A stretch of DNA of 64,000 nt, taken from assembly GCA_027449965.1 (NCBI GenBank), contig DAIDKP010000006.1, forward strand, positions 29,647 to 93,646. The letters are read 5' to 3'. Under the pieces are notes generated by a model that was not told the DNA's origin, searched no databases, and saw nothing but the letters and a program-made list of their open reading frames with translations. Numbering within the stretch: position 1 is the first letter of the stretch; the number at the start of each line of letters is the position of its first letter. The position numbers were made by a program, and so were the translations under genes. Below, one piece after another: positions 40,917 to 51,453 of the stretch. This stretch comes from Acidobacteriaceae bacterium (GTDB lineage Bacteria; Acidobacteriota; Terriglobia; Terriglobales; Acidobacteriaceae).

Positions 40917-42794
40917 TCAATGGGGATGCAGCAGGTAAGTCACCCCGCCGGTGATCGACCGCCCGGGCATCGCTACGCCTTCAATCTCCTGGTAGCCTGT
41001 GTTGCTCAGGTTTGCCAGCCGCAGATACGGGCGCCACTGCTGCCGTCCGCCCGCGTCATACTCGAACGCCACATCCCAAACCGGGTACGGCGTCTGCTGG
41101 TAGCGCTGCGCCACCTGCAAACTGTTGCGCACACGCAGCCGGTCGTGAATGTTCATCGTCCACAGCATGTGCGCATTCTCCACCGGATAGTTGAAGATGT
41201 ACTCCGACTGCAACCCATGCAGCGCGCTCTGCGCTCCATACAGATTGGTCCAGTCCAGTTGCAGTTGCTGTGTGCGCGTCAGGGCGATGGTTGCGCTTGC
41301 CTCCGCACCCTTGAAGCTGAGGCCATTCAGATTGGTTGCCTGCCATCGGTCTGCGGCAGAGGCGCGAACGTAGTCAATGGTGTTGTGTTGCTGTGAATCA
41401 AATCCCGTCGCTGAAAAGCTGAATCGCGTTCCGGGTGTCCAGTCCAACCCGCCTTCGCCGCTCCACGCCGACTCGGCTTTCAGGTTGGGATTGCCAATCG
41501 TCGTCGGGTCAGAATAATAGAGATCGGTGTAGGTGGGAATACGAAATCCGTAGCCGATGCTGCCGCGCAGCTTGAACGCATTGCTCAAGCGATAACTGCT
41601 GGCCACGTTGGGGGCAAAGACCATCGGGAAACCACCCGAAAATCCTTCTTCGCGCGCACCTGCGGAAAGCCCCCAGCGACGCTTCACCGGATTTAGATCC
41701 ACATCGACGTAGCCTGCCGCGCGGTTCCGCGCATGGTCGCCCAGATTGTTGCTGCGGATGCTGTCGCCATCGGCTTCCAGCCCCGCCAGCAGCACTGTGC
41801 CTACGCCAAAATTTTGTGCCCGATGGAGCGAAGCCTGCCACGATCCATCGATGTGATTGTTCTCATAGAGCGTCGGATCATCCCGCACCAGCACAAACTC
41901 ATCGGTGTGCCGCCGATATCCATAATCGGCCTCGGTATGCGCGCCCAGTTCCTGACGAATCGATCCAAACCATCCCTTGGTACGCTCCCACGAAGGATAG
42001 TTCCCATAAAACTGATTCGCGCCAAACGACCGATCGCTGCCCGCCACCAGAATATCCGTCAGCCCCAGCCGCGACTCTTTCCACAACTCATCCGATGCCG
42101 TTTCGTTGCGATAGTCGCGGTCAACCATGAAGCCTGTCGAAAGATTATGCGTCCCCGTCACGCGCATGCTCCAGCGATGCCGCAACAACTCGGCCATCAG
42201 CACCTGCTCGTTCTCGCCAAAGCTGCCAAACCCGGCGCTCGCCATGAGCGATGTGCTCCTCGGCGCGGCCGTCAGAAAATCTACAACTCCGCTCAGCGCG
42301 TCGACTCCGTGGAGCGTTGAGCCGGCGCCATGCAACACCTGAATCGAATCCATCGCCTCCATCGGCAGCGGCAGATCGAGGTTGTGATGCGCGGTCTGGC
42401 TGTCGTTGATGCGAAACCCGTTCAGCAGCACCAGTGTCTGCTCAAAGCTGCCGCCGCGCAGCGTGATGTCGGTCTGTGCTCCACCGGCCCCGCGCTGCTC
42501 CAGAAAAACCGACGCATCATTTCGCAGAGGATCGAGCGGCGTGGCCAGCATGAACTGCCCCGGATGCAACGGCTCCACTTCGACGACCCGCGCTGACTCC
42601 GAGAGTGGAATCGGAGAAGCGCTGCCCAGCACCACCACTGTCGTCCGGACGCCTTGTTGCGCCTGTTGCGTGCCTGGATTGCTTTGTGGCCGGGGCAATC
42701 CCTGCGGCAGTGCGTTGGTCTGCGCCGAAACCTTTGCGATGCACAACAGCCCAAGCAACGCGAAGAGAACAATTCTTCGATCCATGAGTCTCAT
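40917..42794 (-). CDS. TonB-dependent outer-membrane receptor (BtuB/CirA-like)
   Basis: A 625-aa TonB-dependent receptor. The signal peptide (VLFALLGLLCIAKVSA) is followed by a short linker and a plug domain (TDITLRGGSFEQTLVLLNGF, IQVLHGAGSTLHGVDALSGV). A ~450-residue beta-barrel includes FKLRGSIGYGFRIPTYTDLY, a typical receptor strand. The last residues form a beta strand ending GGVTYLLHPH rather than the usual terminal Phe. Receptors of this size import siderophores, cobalamin or similar ligands; the cobalamin idea would fit the B12-dependent RNR but is unproven. It starts only 12 bases after hslU and is probably cotranscribed with hslV-hslU. Confidence 0.9.
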   Translation of the reverse strand: MRLMDRRIVLFALLGLLCIAKVSAQTNALPQGLPRPQSNPGTQQAQQGVRTTVVVLGSASPIPLSESARVVEVEPLHPGQFMLATPLDPLRNDASVFLEQRGAGGAQTDITLRGGSFEQTLVLLNGFRINDSQTAHHNLDLPLPMEAMDSIQVLHGAGSTLHGVDALSGVVDFLTAAPRSTSLMASAGFGSFGENEQVLMAELLRHRWSMRVTGTHNLSTGFMVDRDYRNETASDELWKESRLGLTDILVAGSDRSFGANQFYGNYPSWERTKGWFGSIRQELGAHTEADYGYRRHTDEFVLVRDDPTLYENNHIDGSWQASLHRAQNFGVGTVLLAGLEADGDSIRSNNLGDHARNRAAGYVDVDLNPVKRRWGLSAGAREEGFSGGFPMVFAPNVASSYRLSNAFKLRGSIGYGFRIPTYTDLYYSDPTTIGNPNLKAESAWSGEGGLDWTPGTRFSFSATGFDSQQHNTIDYVRASAADRWQATNLNGLSFKGAEASATIALTRTQQLQLDWTNLYGAQSALHGLQSEYIFNYPVENAHMLWTMNIHDRLRVRNSLQVAQRYQQTPYPVWDVAFEYDAGGRQQWRPYLRLANLSNTGYQEIEGVAMPGRSITGGVTYLLHPH

Positions 42795-42806
42795 CTTGAC
42801 TTTCGC

Positions 42807-44312
42807 TTACAGAATGTAGCGGCTCAGATCCTGACTCTTGACGATCTCGGCCACCATCTGGCGAACGTAGACATCCGTCACGAGAAAGACCTTTTCGATG
42901 CCCGTAGCCGTTTCGCGCTCGAGATACGGAAGCGGTGTAGTGGTCTCCGCTTTCACGACCTCTGCGATCTTTTGCTGCTGCTCTGCATCGGCCGCCGCGC
43001 GGGCCAGATCAGGAGCAAGAAAACTGATCTCTTCGAGGACTCGCTCCATGATCGTGTGCAACCTGCGCGCGCCAATATTCTCCGTCGTCTCGTTCACGCG
43101 AAACGCAAACTCCGCCATCTCACGCAGCGCCTCTGGAGTGAACTCCAGCCGAATGCCTTCCGTCTCCAGCAATGCCGTCGACTGTCGCGTCAGAGATGAT
43201 TTCGGCTCTGTCAGAATCCGCAGAAAATCCTCCACCGTCAGCGACTGCAACTCCACGCGAATGGGAAAGCGCCCTTGCAGCTCAGGGATCAGATCCGAAG
43301 GTTTCGACACATGAAATGCGCCCGCTGCAATGAACAGGATGTGGTCGGTTCGCACCATGCCATAGCGCGTATTGACGGTTGTTCCTTCGACGATCGGGAG
43401 AATATCGCGCTGCACACCCTCGCGCGAAATATCCGGTCCGTGTCCGCCTTCGCGCCCGGCGATTTTGTCAATCTCATCGAGAAAGACAATCCCGCTTGTC
43501 TCCACGCGCTCCACCGCTGCGCGCGTCACCTGATCCATATCAATCAGCCGACTTTCTTCTTCCTGAATCAGATAATCAAAGGCCTCATTGACCTTCATCT
43601 TGCGCTTGCGCGTAGCCCCACCAAAGATATTCGGCAACATATCCTTGATGCTCATATCCATCTCTTCCAGATTCTGATTGCTGATGATGCCGAACTGCGG
43701 CGTGTTGCGCTCGCGCGTCTCCAGCTCCACCATGCGGTCATCCAGCTTGCCTTCGCGGAACTGCTGTCGCAGCTTCTCGCGGGTTCGCGCATAACTCTCC
43801 GCACCGGGCAGTGTGAGTTGCCCCTCAGTCTCAGGCTGCTGCACTTCGGGCGGGGGCGGCAACAGCAGATCGAGCAGCCGCTCTTCGGCGCTTTGCTCTG
43901 CTTTGTCTTCCACCTCTTCCAGCCGTTCTTCGCGCACCATGTCGATAGCGATCTCAACCAGATCGCGCACCATCGACTCCACGTCGCGGCCTACATAGCC
44001 GACCTCCGTGAACTTGCTGGCCTCCACCTTCAGAAAAGGAGAATTGGTCAGCTTGGCCAGCCGGCGCGCAATCTCTGTCTTGCCGACGCCGGTCGGGCCA
44101 ATCATGATGATGTTCTTGGGCATGATGTCGTCCGCGAGATCGGGCGGCAGCTTCTGCCTGCGCGTGCGGTTGCGCAGCGCCACGGCTACCGCGCGTTTGG
44201 CCGCGCGCTGGCCCACCACATGCTTGTCCAACTCCGCCACAATCTCACGCGGTGTCAACTCTTCCAGCACAATTTCGTGATCGTCGGCCACTCCGGGCAA
44301 AGTAATCGCCAT
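42807..44312 (-). CDS. hslU: ATP-dependent protease ATPase subunit HslU
   Basis: A AAA+ unfoldase of 501 aa that feeds substrates to the HslV peptidase. It begins with [20 protein letters not shown]. Walker A is [15 protein letters not shown], Walker B is [17 protein letters not shown], and the pore loop is in [16 protein letters not shown] (GYVG). The intermediate I domain contains a long charged insert. The C-terminus SQDLSRYIL matches the conserved HslU tail that docks into HslV. ATG 44312 gives [20 protein letters not shown]. hslV lies 35 bases upstream. Confidence 0.97.
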   Translation of the reverse strand: MAITLPGVADDHEIVLEELTPREIVAELDKHVVGQRAAKRAVAVALRNRTRRQKLPPDLADDIMPKNIIMIGPTGVGKTEIARRLAKLTNSPFLKVEASKFTEVGYVGRDVESMVRDLVEIAIDMVREERLEEVEDKAEQSAEERLLDLLLPPPPEVQQPETEGQLTLPGAESYARTREKLRQQFREGKLDDRMVELETRERNTPQFGIISNQNLEEMDMSIKDMLPNIFGGATRKRKMKVNEAFDYLIQEEESRLIDMDQVTRAAVERVETSGIVFLDEIDKIAGREGGHGPDISREGVQRDILPIVEGTTVNTRYGMVRTDHILFIAAGAFHVSKPSDLIPELQGRFPIRVELQSLTVEDFLRILTEPKSSLTRQSTALLETEGIRLEFTPEALREMAEFAFRVNETTENIGARRLHTIMERVLEEISFLAPDLARAAADAEQQQKIAEVVKAETTTPLPYLERETATGIEKVFLVTDVYVRQMVAEIVKSQDLSRYIL

Positions 44313-44346
44313 AGTCTCCACAAACAAGCCGAGCACACCGGTGCTC

Positions 44347-44961
44347 CTAAGCCTGCAACTCCTCAATCGTGATCCTGTCGTTGGTGTAGATGCAGATTTC
44401 GCCTGCTATACGCAGCGATTTCTCGACAATCTCGCGCGCGGACAACTCCGTATTCTCCAGCAGAGCGCGCGCCGCCGCCGTGGCATAACTGCCCCCGGAG
44501 CCAATTGCGGCAATCGGTTCGTCCGGATCAATCACATCGCCTGATCCAGAGATTAAAAACGTCTGCCCCACATCGGCCACAATCAGCAGCGCTTCCAGAT
44601 TGCGCAACATCTTGTCTGTGCGCCAGTCCTTGGCCAGCTCCACCGCGGAGCGCCCCAGGTTGCCGCTGAATTGCTCCAGCTTTGCCTCAAAGCGCGCAAA
44701 GAGCGAGAACGCGTCCGCTGTCGATCCGGCGAATCCCGCCAGAATCCTGTCCTGATACAGGCGGCGAATCTTCTTTGCCGTGTGCTTCAACACATGGTCG
44801 CCCAACGTCACCTGACCGTCGGCAGCCATCACCACTTTGCCATTGCGCCGCACACACACCACAGTCGTCGAACGAATCCGCCGCGGCTTGCGCTCCTCTG
44901 CAACCGCGCCTCCAGCCTCATCTTCGATGTTGTCGGTTCTCGCCAGACTGCGGTTTGTCAT
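44347..44961 (-). CDS. hslV: ATP-dependent protease peptidase subunit HslV, with N-terminal extension
   Basis: Proteasome-like N-terminal-threonine peptidase. The core [39 protein letters not shown] and [19 protein letters not shown] is typical, as is [20 protein letters not shown]. HslV usually has the catalytic Thr at position 2 or after a short propeptide. Here ~31 residues precede the STT sequence (from [18 protein letters not shown]), and no closer start codon exists in frame, so processing would be required. ATG 44961 follows AAAGG. The frame is open much farther upstream without similarity. It is the first gene of hslV-hslU-receptor. Confidence 0.94.
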   Translation of the reverse strand: MTNRSLARTDNIEDEAGGAVAEERKPRRIRSTTVVCVRRNGKVVMAADGQVTLGDHVLKHTAKKIRRLYQDRILAGFAGSTADAFSLFARFEAKLEQFSGNLGRSAVELAKDWRTDKMLRNLEALLIVADVGQTFLISGSGDVIDPDEPIAAIGSGGSYATAAARALLENTELSAREIVEKSLRIAGEICIYTNDRITIEELQA

Positions 44962-45213
44962 TCTACCTTTTTTCACGGAAAAATCTCTCACTCGTGCTCC
45001 GTTTCGCCGCGTGAATGCTTGCGTTCTGCATATGCGGCATAAACTCTGATTGTATCGCAATGGCATCCGCGCCACTCCACCGGTGACCACCGCTCCGGGG
45101 CAAAGCTTGCACACAAGCGCCGGCTGGCTTATGTTGATCCCAGTCGTGCTCAGTCGCTCACGGCTCTCGCGACCGCGCTCGTTTCGCTGATACTTTCGAG
45201 GAGGAATCCCGCC

Positions 45214-46239
45214 ATGCATCCCATCGACCGTCGTAGCTTCGTGCGCAACTCGATGCTCTCCGCTGCCGCTCTGACGCAATGGATCGCGCAACTTCCTGCT
45301 CTGGCGGAGCAGATGCCACAGACACGCGAATCGAACGGGATGCTGTATCGGACGCTGGGCAAGACCGGCGAGCGCGTCTCGGCCATCGGGCTGGGTGGTT
45401 ATCACATCGGCAAGCCGAGTTTGACCGAAGCGGAATCGATTGCGCTCACCCGCAAGGCTATCGACGGCGGCATCAATTTCATGGACAACTGCTGGGACTA
45501 CAACGCCGGAGTCAGCGAAGTCCGCATGGGCAAAGCGCTCCGCGACGGCTATCGGCAGCGTGTTTTCCTTATGACCAAGATTGACGGACGCACCAAGGCC
45601 GCCGCCGCACAGCAGATGGAGGAGAGTCTGCGCCGGCTTCAAACCGATCACATCGATCTGATGCAACTGCACGAGGTCATTCGCCTGGAAGACCCGGATC
45701 GCGCCTTTGCCGCTGACGGCGCCATGGAAGCGCTGACCGAAGCGCGGCAAGCGGGCAAGATTCGCTTCATCGGCTTCACGGGCCACAAAGACCCTTACGT
45801 GCATCTGCGGATGCTGGAGATGGCACGGAGACACAACTTCCACTTCGACACCGTGCAAATGCCACTCAACGTGATGGATGCGCACTTCCGCAGTTTCAGT
45901 CACGAAGTTTTACCCGTGTTGGTGCGCGAAGGGATTGCGCCGCTTGGGATGAAGGCTTTTGGCGACCACTTTATTCTGGACAGCGGCACTGTCGAGCCGA
46001 TGGAGTGCCTGCACTACTGCCTGAATCTTCCCATCTCCGTGCAGATTACAGGCATCGACAGCGATGCCGTCCTGCAGCAGGCGCTCACGGCAGCCCGCAC
46101 CTTCCGTCCGCTCAGCCAGCAACAGGTGGCATCCATTCTGGACAAGACTCGTGTCGCCGCCGCCGACGGACAGTATGAGTTATATAAAACCACCAACCAC
46201 TTCGACGGGACCGCGCACCGCCCCTCGGTTCTCGGCTGA
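45214..46239 (+). CDS. Aldo/keto reductase with Tat-type signal
   Basis: An NADP(H)-dependent aldo/keto reductase of 341 aa. The N-terminus [19 protein letters not shown] resembles a twin-arginine signal, suggesting export in folded form with its cofactor (inference). The TIM-barrel core shows [20 protein letters not shown] and the catalytic residues: Asp and Tyr in [12 protein letters not shown], Lys in FLMTKIDGR and His in [11 protein letters not shown] 45214 has GAGGAGG six bases upstream. It is divergent from hslV. The substrate is unknown. Confidence 0.92.
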   Translation: MHPIDRRSFVRNSMLSAAALTQWIAQLPALAEQMPQTRESNGMLYRTLGKTGERVSAIGLGGYHIGKPSLTEAESIALTRKAIDGGINFMDNCWDYNAGVSEVRMGKALRDGYRQRVFLMTKIDGRTKAAAAQQMEESLRRLQTDHIDLMQLHEVIRLEDPDRAFAADGAMEALTEARQAGKIRFIGFTGHKDPYVHLRMLEMARRHNFHFDTVQMPLNVMDAHFRSFSHEVLPVLVREGIAPLGMKAFGDHFILDSGTVEPMECLHYCLNLPISVQITGIDSDAVLQQALTAARTFRPLSQQQVASILDKTRVAAADGQYELYKTTNHFDGTAHRPSVLG

Positions 46240-46447
46240 TTCCCCCTTTCTCGTCCTCGCACGGAAGGCAGGAGCCGTTCGCATTCTGCGGGGCGTCAAA
46301 AGAAATATTTGCCTTATCAAATACCCTTCCCTCTTCTTTTAGCCCTCTGAACAGTGGGCTGGACACATATTTCCACAGGCGATACCGTCAGTCTGGCGGC
46401 TCATAGCGCCCGCACTGCACACCATAAAAAAATGATTGAGGTCACTT

Positions 46448-47650
46448 ATGCGTAACGCACCAGCTCTCGCAACCAAATCAGCCATCCTCTGCTCCTTTGC
46501 CGCCGCGCTTGTTCTTGCAGGCTGCTCCGGCGGCGGCGGCATGTCTTCGATGTCATCCGGCGCCGGAACTTCCTCGATGAACAGCGCTGTGCTCAACCAG
46601 CTCGTCACCGTGCAGACGATCGGCTCGACGGTCGACCCGATGAACGGCGACAACAACCCCTACGGCCTGGCCATTGAACCCGTTACCGCGGGTACCGAGA
46701 CCATGGGCAACCTGATGGTCTGCAACTTCAATGACTCGATGGGCAATGCCGGCAACGGCACCACGATGGTCCAGCTTGCGCCGATGCCCGGCTCCAAGCC
46801 CATGCGTTTTGCTCAGGACCCCAGCCTGAAGGGCTGCGACGCCATCGCCATCAACACCAAAGCGGGCTTTCCCTGGGTAGCGGCTTACACCGCCATGGAC
46901 AACCCCATCGTGAGCACCTCCGGCTCGGTCGTCAACACGCTTGCAACCGCATACACCTGGATGCATCCGTGGGGGCAGATCTACGCTGTTCCGGCGGCGA
47001 CGCTTACCATGGCCGTGCCCACCTTCTACGTGACTGACGCCGGTGACGGATCGGTGGTCGCCATCCGCCTTACCAGCTCCGGCTTCATGTTCCAGAAGAT
47101 CGCCAAGGGCTTTCCGGTCAACCTCACCTCGTCCTACGGCATTCTGGCACCTGCCGGACTGACGTATGACCAGCCCTCGGATACGCTGTACGTCGTCTCC
47201 AGCGACACCAACAGCATTGTTGCGTTGACCAACGCCTCCACGCTCACCGATGGCGGTATCACCGTCTCCGGCACTGCCTCCACCGGGCTCAGCTTCAGCG
47301 GTCCCATGGCCAGCCACGCCAAGGTCATCTACAGCGGTATGCCGCTCAACTATCCCGTCAGCATGGCGGAGCTGTACAACGGCGATCTGATTGTTGGCAA
47401 TACCGGCGACAACAACATGATCGAGATTACGCCCACGGGACTGGTGGCCGCCACCAAGCTCGTTGACAGCGGCAACGCCGGAGCCATCTTCGGCATTGCC
47501 GCCGCAGGCACCAGCGTTGACACACAGGTCATCTTCTTCAACGATGACAACTCCAACTCCGTCATTGCCATCAGCCTGGCTGGCTCCACGGCTTCCATGG
47601 GCGGCTCCGGCGGAACCCCCTACAACAAAGGCGCAAACAAGGCTCTGTAG
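46448..47650 (+). CDS. Lipoprotein, predicted beta-propeller
   Basis: A 400-aa lipoprotein (lipobox ALVLAGCSGGGG). After a Ser/Met/Gly-rich linker it contains repeated beta-rich units with a conserved pattern, e.g. PYGLAIEPVTAGTETMGNLM, LTYDQPSDTLYVVSSDTNSI, YNGDLIVGNTGDNNMIEITP and GIAAAGTSVDTQVIFFNDDN. These look like NHL or SMP-30-type propeller blades. Such proteins often bind ligands on the cell surface. I chose ATG 46448 with GAGG upstream over TTG 46436. A perfect terminator follows the stop. Confidence 0.82.
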   Translation: MRNAPALATKSAILCSFAAALVLAGCSGGGGMSSMSSGAGTSSMNSAVLNQLVTVQTIGSTVDPMNGDNNPYGLAIEPVTAGTETMGNLMVCNFNDSMGNAGNGTTMVQLAPMPGSKPMRFAQDPSLKGCDAIAINTKAGFPWVAAYTAMDNPIVSTSGSVVNTLATAYTWMHPWGQIYAVPAATLTMAVPTFYVTDAGDGSVVAIRLTSSGFMFQKIAKGFPVNLTSSYGILAPAGLTYDQPSDTLYVVSSDTNSIVALTNASTLTDGGITVSGTASTGLSFSGPMASHAKVIYSGMPLNYPVSMAELYNGDLIVGNTGDNNMIEITPTGLVAATKLVDSGNAGAIFGIAAAGTSVDTQVIFFNDDNSNSVIAISLAGSTASMGGSGGTPYNKGANKAL

Positions 47651-47667
47651 TCGCTTTCAGAGACAGG

Positions 47668-47695
47668 AAAGGCGCAGGATCACTCCTGCGCCTTT
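47668..47695. terminator. Terminator between the lipoprotein gene and nrdB
   Basis: A perfect 12-bp stem (AAAGGCGCAGGA with TCCTGCGCCTTT) with a four-base loop; the plus side continues CGTTTTCC and the minus side also has a T-rich flank. It lies between convergent genes and probably works in both directions. Confidence 0.9.
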
Positions 47696-47719
47696 CGTTT
47701 TCCTGCAAACCTGATTTGC

Positions 47720-48775
47720 TCAGAAATCTTCCCCGAAAGCAACCTCACCCTCCACTGCAGACTGATACGCGGAGACTCGGCGCTCAAAGAAGTTTGTGAG
47801 CTCCTGCACATCCTGCAGTTCCATGAAGGCGAATGGATTTTTCGTCTTGAAGACCGGATCGATACCTAAGCGGTTCAGGCGCGCGTCGGCCACGTATCCC
47901 AGATATTGGCGCATCTCTCGCAGCGAAAGCCCCGCCACACCGCCCGCCAGCAGGTCTTCGGCAAACTGCACCTCAGCGTCCACTGCCTCTTGCAGCATGG
48001 TCACAATCTGCCGCTCCAGATCGGCGTCCCATAGATCTGGCTCCTGCGCCCGCACTACATTCACCACCTCAAAGGCAAATTCGAGATGGCAGCTCTCATC
48101 GCGGAAGACCCAGTTCGTTCCCGCAGCCAGCCCATGCAGGAGTCCGCGCGAGCGGAAGTAGTAGACATAGGCAAATGCAGCAAAGAAAAACAGCCCCTCG
48201 ATGCACGACGCAAAGCAGATCAGATTCAACAGAAACTGTCGCCGGTCCTCGCGCGTTCGCAGCTCTTCCAGCTTCTGGATCGAGTCCATCCACTTCATGC
48301 AGAAGTCTGCCTTCTTGGCGATGGAAGGGATGTTTTCAACGGCAGCAAACGCCGCTGCGCGTTCATCGGGATCGGGCACGTAATTATCCAGCAGCGTCAG
48401 ATAAAACTGCACATGCACAGCTTCCTCAAACAACTGCCGAGACAGATAGAGCCGAGCCTCGGGCGAGTTGATGTGCTTGTACAGGTTCAGCACCAGATTG
48501 TTCGACACAATGCTGTCGCCGGTAGCGAAGAACGCCACCAGCCGTTGAATTACATGCACTTCCGCCGGCGTAATTTTCTGCTTCAGGTCCGTCAGATCGC
48601 TTTGAAAATCGATCTCTTCCACGGTCCAGGTGTTCTTGATGCCGTCGCGAAACATCTCGTAAAAGACGGGAAAACGCATGGGACGCAGCGTAAGACAAAG
48701 GCCCGGATCCAGAATGAACTCCGGGGGTGCGACCGAACTGCGCCGAGCGGGTGCTGCGGGAACTGCTGTTGCCAT
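47720..48775 (-). CDS. nrdB: Class Ia ribonucleotide reductase, small (radical) subunit
   Basis: Houses the di-iron/tyrosyl radical cofactor that starts nucleotide reduction in NrdA; requires oxygen. The 351-aa helical protein has all expected ligands: Asp 87 (ATGDSIVSNN), Glu 118 and His 121 with the radical Tyr 125 (FEEAVHVQFYLTLLDN), Glu 193 (CIEGLFFFAAF), and Glu 227 and His 230 (FRDESCHLEF). The Tyr is conserved, so a tyrosyl radical rather than a Mn/Fe tyrosine-free type is expected. It lies 51 bases downstream of nrdA. The cell thus has oxygen-dependent and B12-dependent enzymes. Confidence 0.95.
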   Translation of the reverse strand: MATAVPAAPARRSSVAPPEFILDPGLCLTLRPMRFPVFYEMFRDGIKNTWTVEEIDFQSDLTDLKQKITPAEVHVIQRLVAFFATGDSIVSNNLVLNLYKHINSPEARLYLSRQLFEEAVHVQFYLTLLDNYVPDPDERAAAFAAVENIPSIAKKADFCMKWMDSIQKLEELRTREDRRQFLLNLICFASCIEGLFFFAAFAYVYYFRSRGLLHGLAAGTNWVFRDESCHLEFAFEVVNVVRAQEPDLWDADLERQIVTMLQEAVDAEVQFAEDLLAGGVAGLSLREMRQYLGYVADARLNRLGIDPVFKTKNPFAFMELQDVQELTNFFERRVSAYQSAVEGEVAFGEDF

Positions 48776-48826
48776 ATGCTCTCCTCAACTTCCAATCATT
48801 GTTTGAAACACTTCTCTCGACCCCAG

Positions 48827-51253
48827 TTACTGACAGGCTTCACAGGACTCCGGATTTTCCAGCGAACAGGCCACCGCAGCCTGCGCGCTGACCGCGCTTC
48901 TCGCGGCCGCTGTCTGTACCGTGGTCTTGGCGATCTTGGTGGCTGGGCGCGAACGCAGATAGTAGGTCGTCTTCAGCCCCTGCTTCCATGCGTACATGTA
49001 CATCGAAGAGAGCCTGCCGATATTCGGCGACTCCACGAAGAGATTGAGCGACTGTGCCTGATCGATGAAGGCTCCCCGCGCGGCTGCCATGTCGATCAAT
49101 CCGCGCATGGGGATCTCCCATACCGTGCGATAGAGCAGCTTCAGATCGTCCGGCAGTTCGTCGATTCCCTGCACCGATCCTTCGCCCAGCTTCAGCCGCG
49201 TTCGGATCGTCTCATTCCACAGCCCGCGCTGCTTCAGCTCCTCGATCAGATAGCGGTTCACCTGCAGGAACTCACCGGAAAGCGTCTCCCGTTTGAAGAG
49301 GTTGGAGATTTGCGGCTCGATGCACTCATAGCAGCCCACAATGGAGGCAATGGTGGCCGTGGGAGCGACGGCGATCACCAGGGAATTGCGTACACCGGAG
49401 TGCAGGATCCGCGCCCGCAAAGCATCCCATCGCTCCACATCCGAGGGCTTCACGCCCCACAGATCAAACTGGAATTGTCCTTTGGCCAGCCGTGTTTCGC
49501 TGAATCGCTCATGGGGTCCGGCAGCCTCGGCCAACTCCACCGACGCCGTTAGCGCGTGGAAATAAATCTCTTCCTGAATCTGCGTGGAAACCTGCTGCGC
49601 CGCGGCGGAATCAAACGGCAGCCGAAGCTGGAAGAAGACATCCTGAAGCCCCATCACACCGAGTCCCACCGGTCGCCATTGCGCATTCGAGATGGCTGCC
49701 TGTTGCACCGGGTAATAGTTGATGTCGATGACGCGATCCAGCATCGGGATGGCAGCTCGCACGGTCCGGCCAAGCTTCTCAAAATCAAATACCGGATGAC
49801 CCGAAGCATCGGTTGTCACATGACGGCCCAGGTTGATCGATCCCAGATTGCAGACCGCCGTCTGATCCTTCGACGTGACTTCGGTGATCTCGGTGCAAAG
49901 GTTGGACAGATGCACCACATTGCCCGGCGCGCCAGTCTGGTTGCATTTCAGGTTGGTTGCGTCCTTGAAGGTCATCCATCCGTTGCCCGTTTCGGCCAGC
50001 GTACGCATCATGCGCGCATAAAGATCCCGAGCCTTCACCTGCCGCTTCCACAGCTTTTCTGCTTCGGCTGCTTCGTAGGCTTTGCGAAAATCCTCGCCGA
50101 AAAGATCCGGCAGCGTCGGAACGTCCTTGGGGTCAAAGAGCGACCAGAGGCCATCGGTCTCCACGCGCTCCATGAAAAGATCAGGGATCCAGTTGGCAAG
50201 ATTCAGGTTGTAGGTGCGTCGCGCGCCGTCGCCGGTGTTGTCCTTCAACTCCAGAAAAGATTCAACATCGGCGTGCCAAGGCTCAAGATAAACACAGCAC
50301 GCGCCCTTGCGCTTGCCACCCTGATTGACCGCCGCCACCGACGCATCCAGCGTTCGCAGCCACGGAACAATGCCGTTGGACAGCCCGTTGGTCGCGCGGA
50401 TCAGCGAACCCTCCGAGCGCACGCGATGAAACGCCAGCCCGATGCCGCCTGAGAACTTCGACAGCAGCGCCACGTTTTTGTACGTATCGTAGATGCTCTC
50501 CAGCGAATCCTGCGGCGAGTCATGCAGATAGCAGGAGGACATTTGCGCGTGCTTGGTTCCGGAGTTGAAAAGCGTCGGGGACGAAGGCATGTAGTCGAGC
50601 GAAGCAATCAGGCGATAGAACTCAATGGCCTCCTGCGGCGCACCAGCCAGGCCGCACGCTACGCGCAGAAAGAAGTACTGCGGCGTCTCGATGACATGCC
50701 GGGAGATGGGATCGCGCAACAGGTAGCGATCATATACAGTGCGCAGTCCAAAGTACTCGAAGCGGTCGGAGAAGCTCTCATCCACCGCATGATTCAGCTT
50801 GCGGGCATGCATGGCCACAAACTCCGCCGTCGCCGCGCTGACCACGCCTTCCTGATGGCCATAGGCAATGGCCTGAGAGAAAGAATGAAGGTTCTGCCCG
50901 CCGACCTCTTTGACAATCGTGCCCAGCAGCAGCCGCGCCGCCAGCCGCGAATACTGCGGCTCCTCGGCGATCAGCGCCGCTGCCGTGTCAATCGAAATCG
51001 CATCCAGCTCGCGCGTTGTTGCGCCGTCATAGAGGCCGCCAATCGTCTTCGAGGCAACTCGCATTGCGTCGACGTGCGACAAACCCACGCAGCAGCGCTC
51101 CACAGCGCGAACGATTTTGTTCACGTCCACCGGCTCCAGGGAACCGTTGCGTTTCTTCACATGCATCACGGCCACTTCTTCTCGCGCCGGGAAAGCCGGA
51201 TCAAGCTCGGAAAGGCTCGTCTGCAAATGCATCGCTTCTGTCGTTGTGGCCAT
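48827..51253 (-). CDS. nrdA: Class Ia ribonucleotide reductase, large (catalytic) subunit
   Basis: Catalytic subunit of the oxygen-dependent RNR, 808 aa. An N-terminal ATP cone (MHVKKRNGSLEPVDVNKIVR and RELDAISIDTAAALIAEEP) allows allosteric on/off control by ATP and dATP. The catalytic barrel shows SSPTLFNSGTKHAQMSSCYL, VHLSNLCTEITEV with the active-site Cys, and VAPTATIASIVGCYECIEP. The C-terminal tail ENPESCEACQ carries the redox CxxC pair that relays electrons from thioredoxin. It heads nrdA-nrdB. Its promoter carries NrdR-box-like sites comparable to those of nrdJ. Confidence 0.96.
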   Translation of the reverse strand: MATTTEAMHLQTSLSELDPAFPAREEVAVMHVKKRNGSLEPVDVNKIVRAVERCCVGLSHVDAMRVASKTIGGLYDGATTRELDAISIDTAAALIAEEPQYSRLAARLLLGTIVKEVGGQNLHSFSQAIAYGHQEGVVSAATAEFVAMHARKLNHAVDESFSDRFEYFGLRTVYDRYLLRDPISRHVIETPQYFFLRVACGLAGAPQEAIEFYRLIASLDYMPSSPTLFNSGTKHAQMSSCYLHDSPQDSLESIYDTYKNVALLSKFSGGIGLAFHRVRSEGSLIRATNGLSNGIVPWLRTLDASVAAVNQGGKRKGACCVYLEPWHADVESFLELKDNTGDGARRTYNLNLANWIPDLFMERVETDGLWSLFDPKDVPTLPDLFGEDFRKAYEAAEAEKLWKRQVKARDLYARMMRTLAETGNGWMTFKDATNLKCNQTGAPGNVVHLSNLCTEITEVTSKDQTAVCNLGSINLGRHVTTDASGHPVFDFEKLGRTVRAAIPMLDRVIDINYYPVQQAAISNAQWRPVGLGVMGLQDVFFQLRLPFDSAAAQQVSTQIQEEIYFHALTASVELAEAAGPHERFSETRLAKGQFQFDLWGVKPSDVERWDALRARILHSGVRNSLVIAVAPTATIASIVGCYECIEPQISNLFKRETLSGEFLQVNRYLIEELKQRGLWNETIRTRLKLGEGSVQGIDELPDDLKLLYRTVWEIPMRGLIDMAAARGAFIDQAQSLNLFVESPNIGRLSSMYMYAWKQGLKTTYYLRSRPATKIAKTTVQTAAARSAVSAQAAVACSLENPESCEACQ

Positions 51254-51453
51254 AGATGGGTCTCCTTTTGCGCTTTACGCCAAAACGACACGATGCCCAA
51301 CGCAACACACAGGCTACGCTGCTGCATCGTCTCCTCGTGGAGGCGCAGAACTGAATTTGTGGCGGGTAAGCGGACTGGGCAGGATGATTTCTGCTCACCG
51401 GATTCCCTCTTCACTCCGGCTTTTCCGGAGCACCATGAAGATGAACAAAACCA

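Noticed and set aside
44962..45904. Upstream extension of the hslV frame to 518 codons
   Set aside because: It runs antisense through the aldo/keto reductase gene and its promoter, with no HslV-like content.
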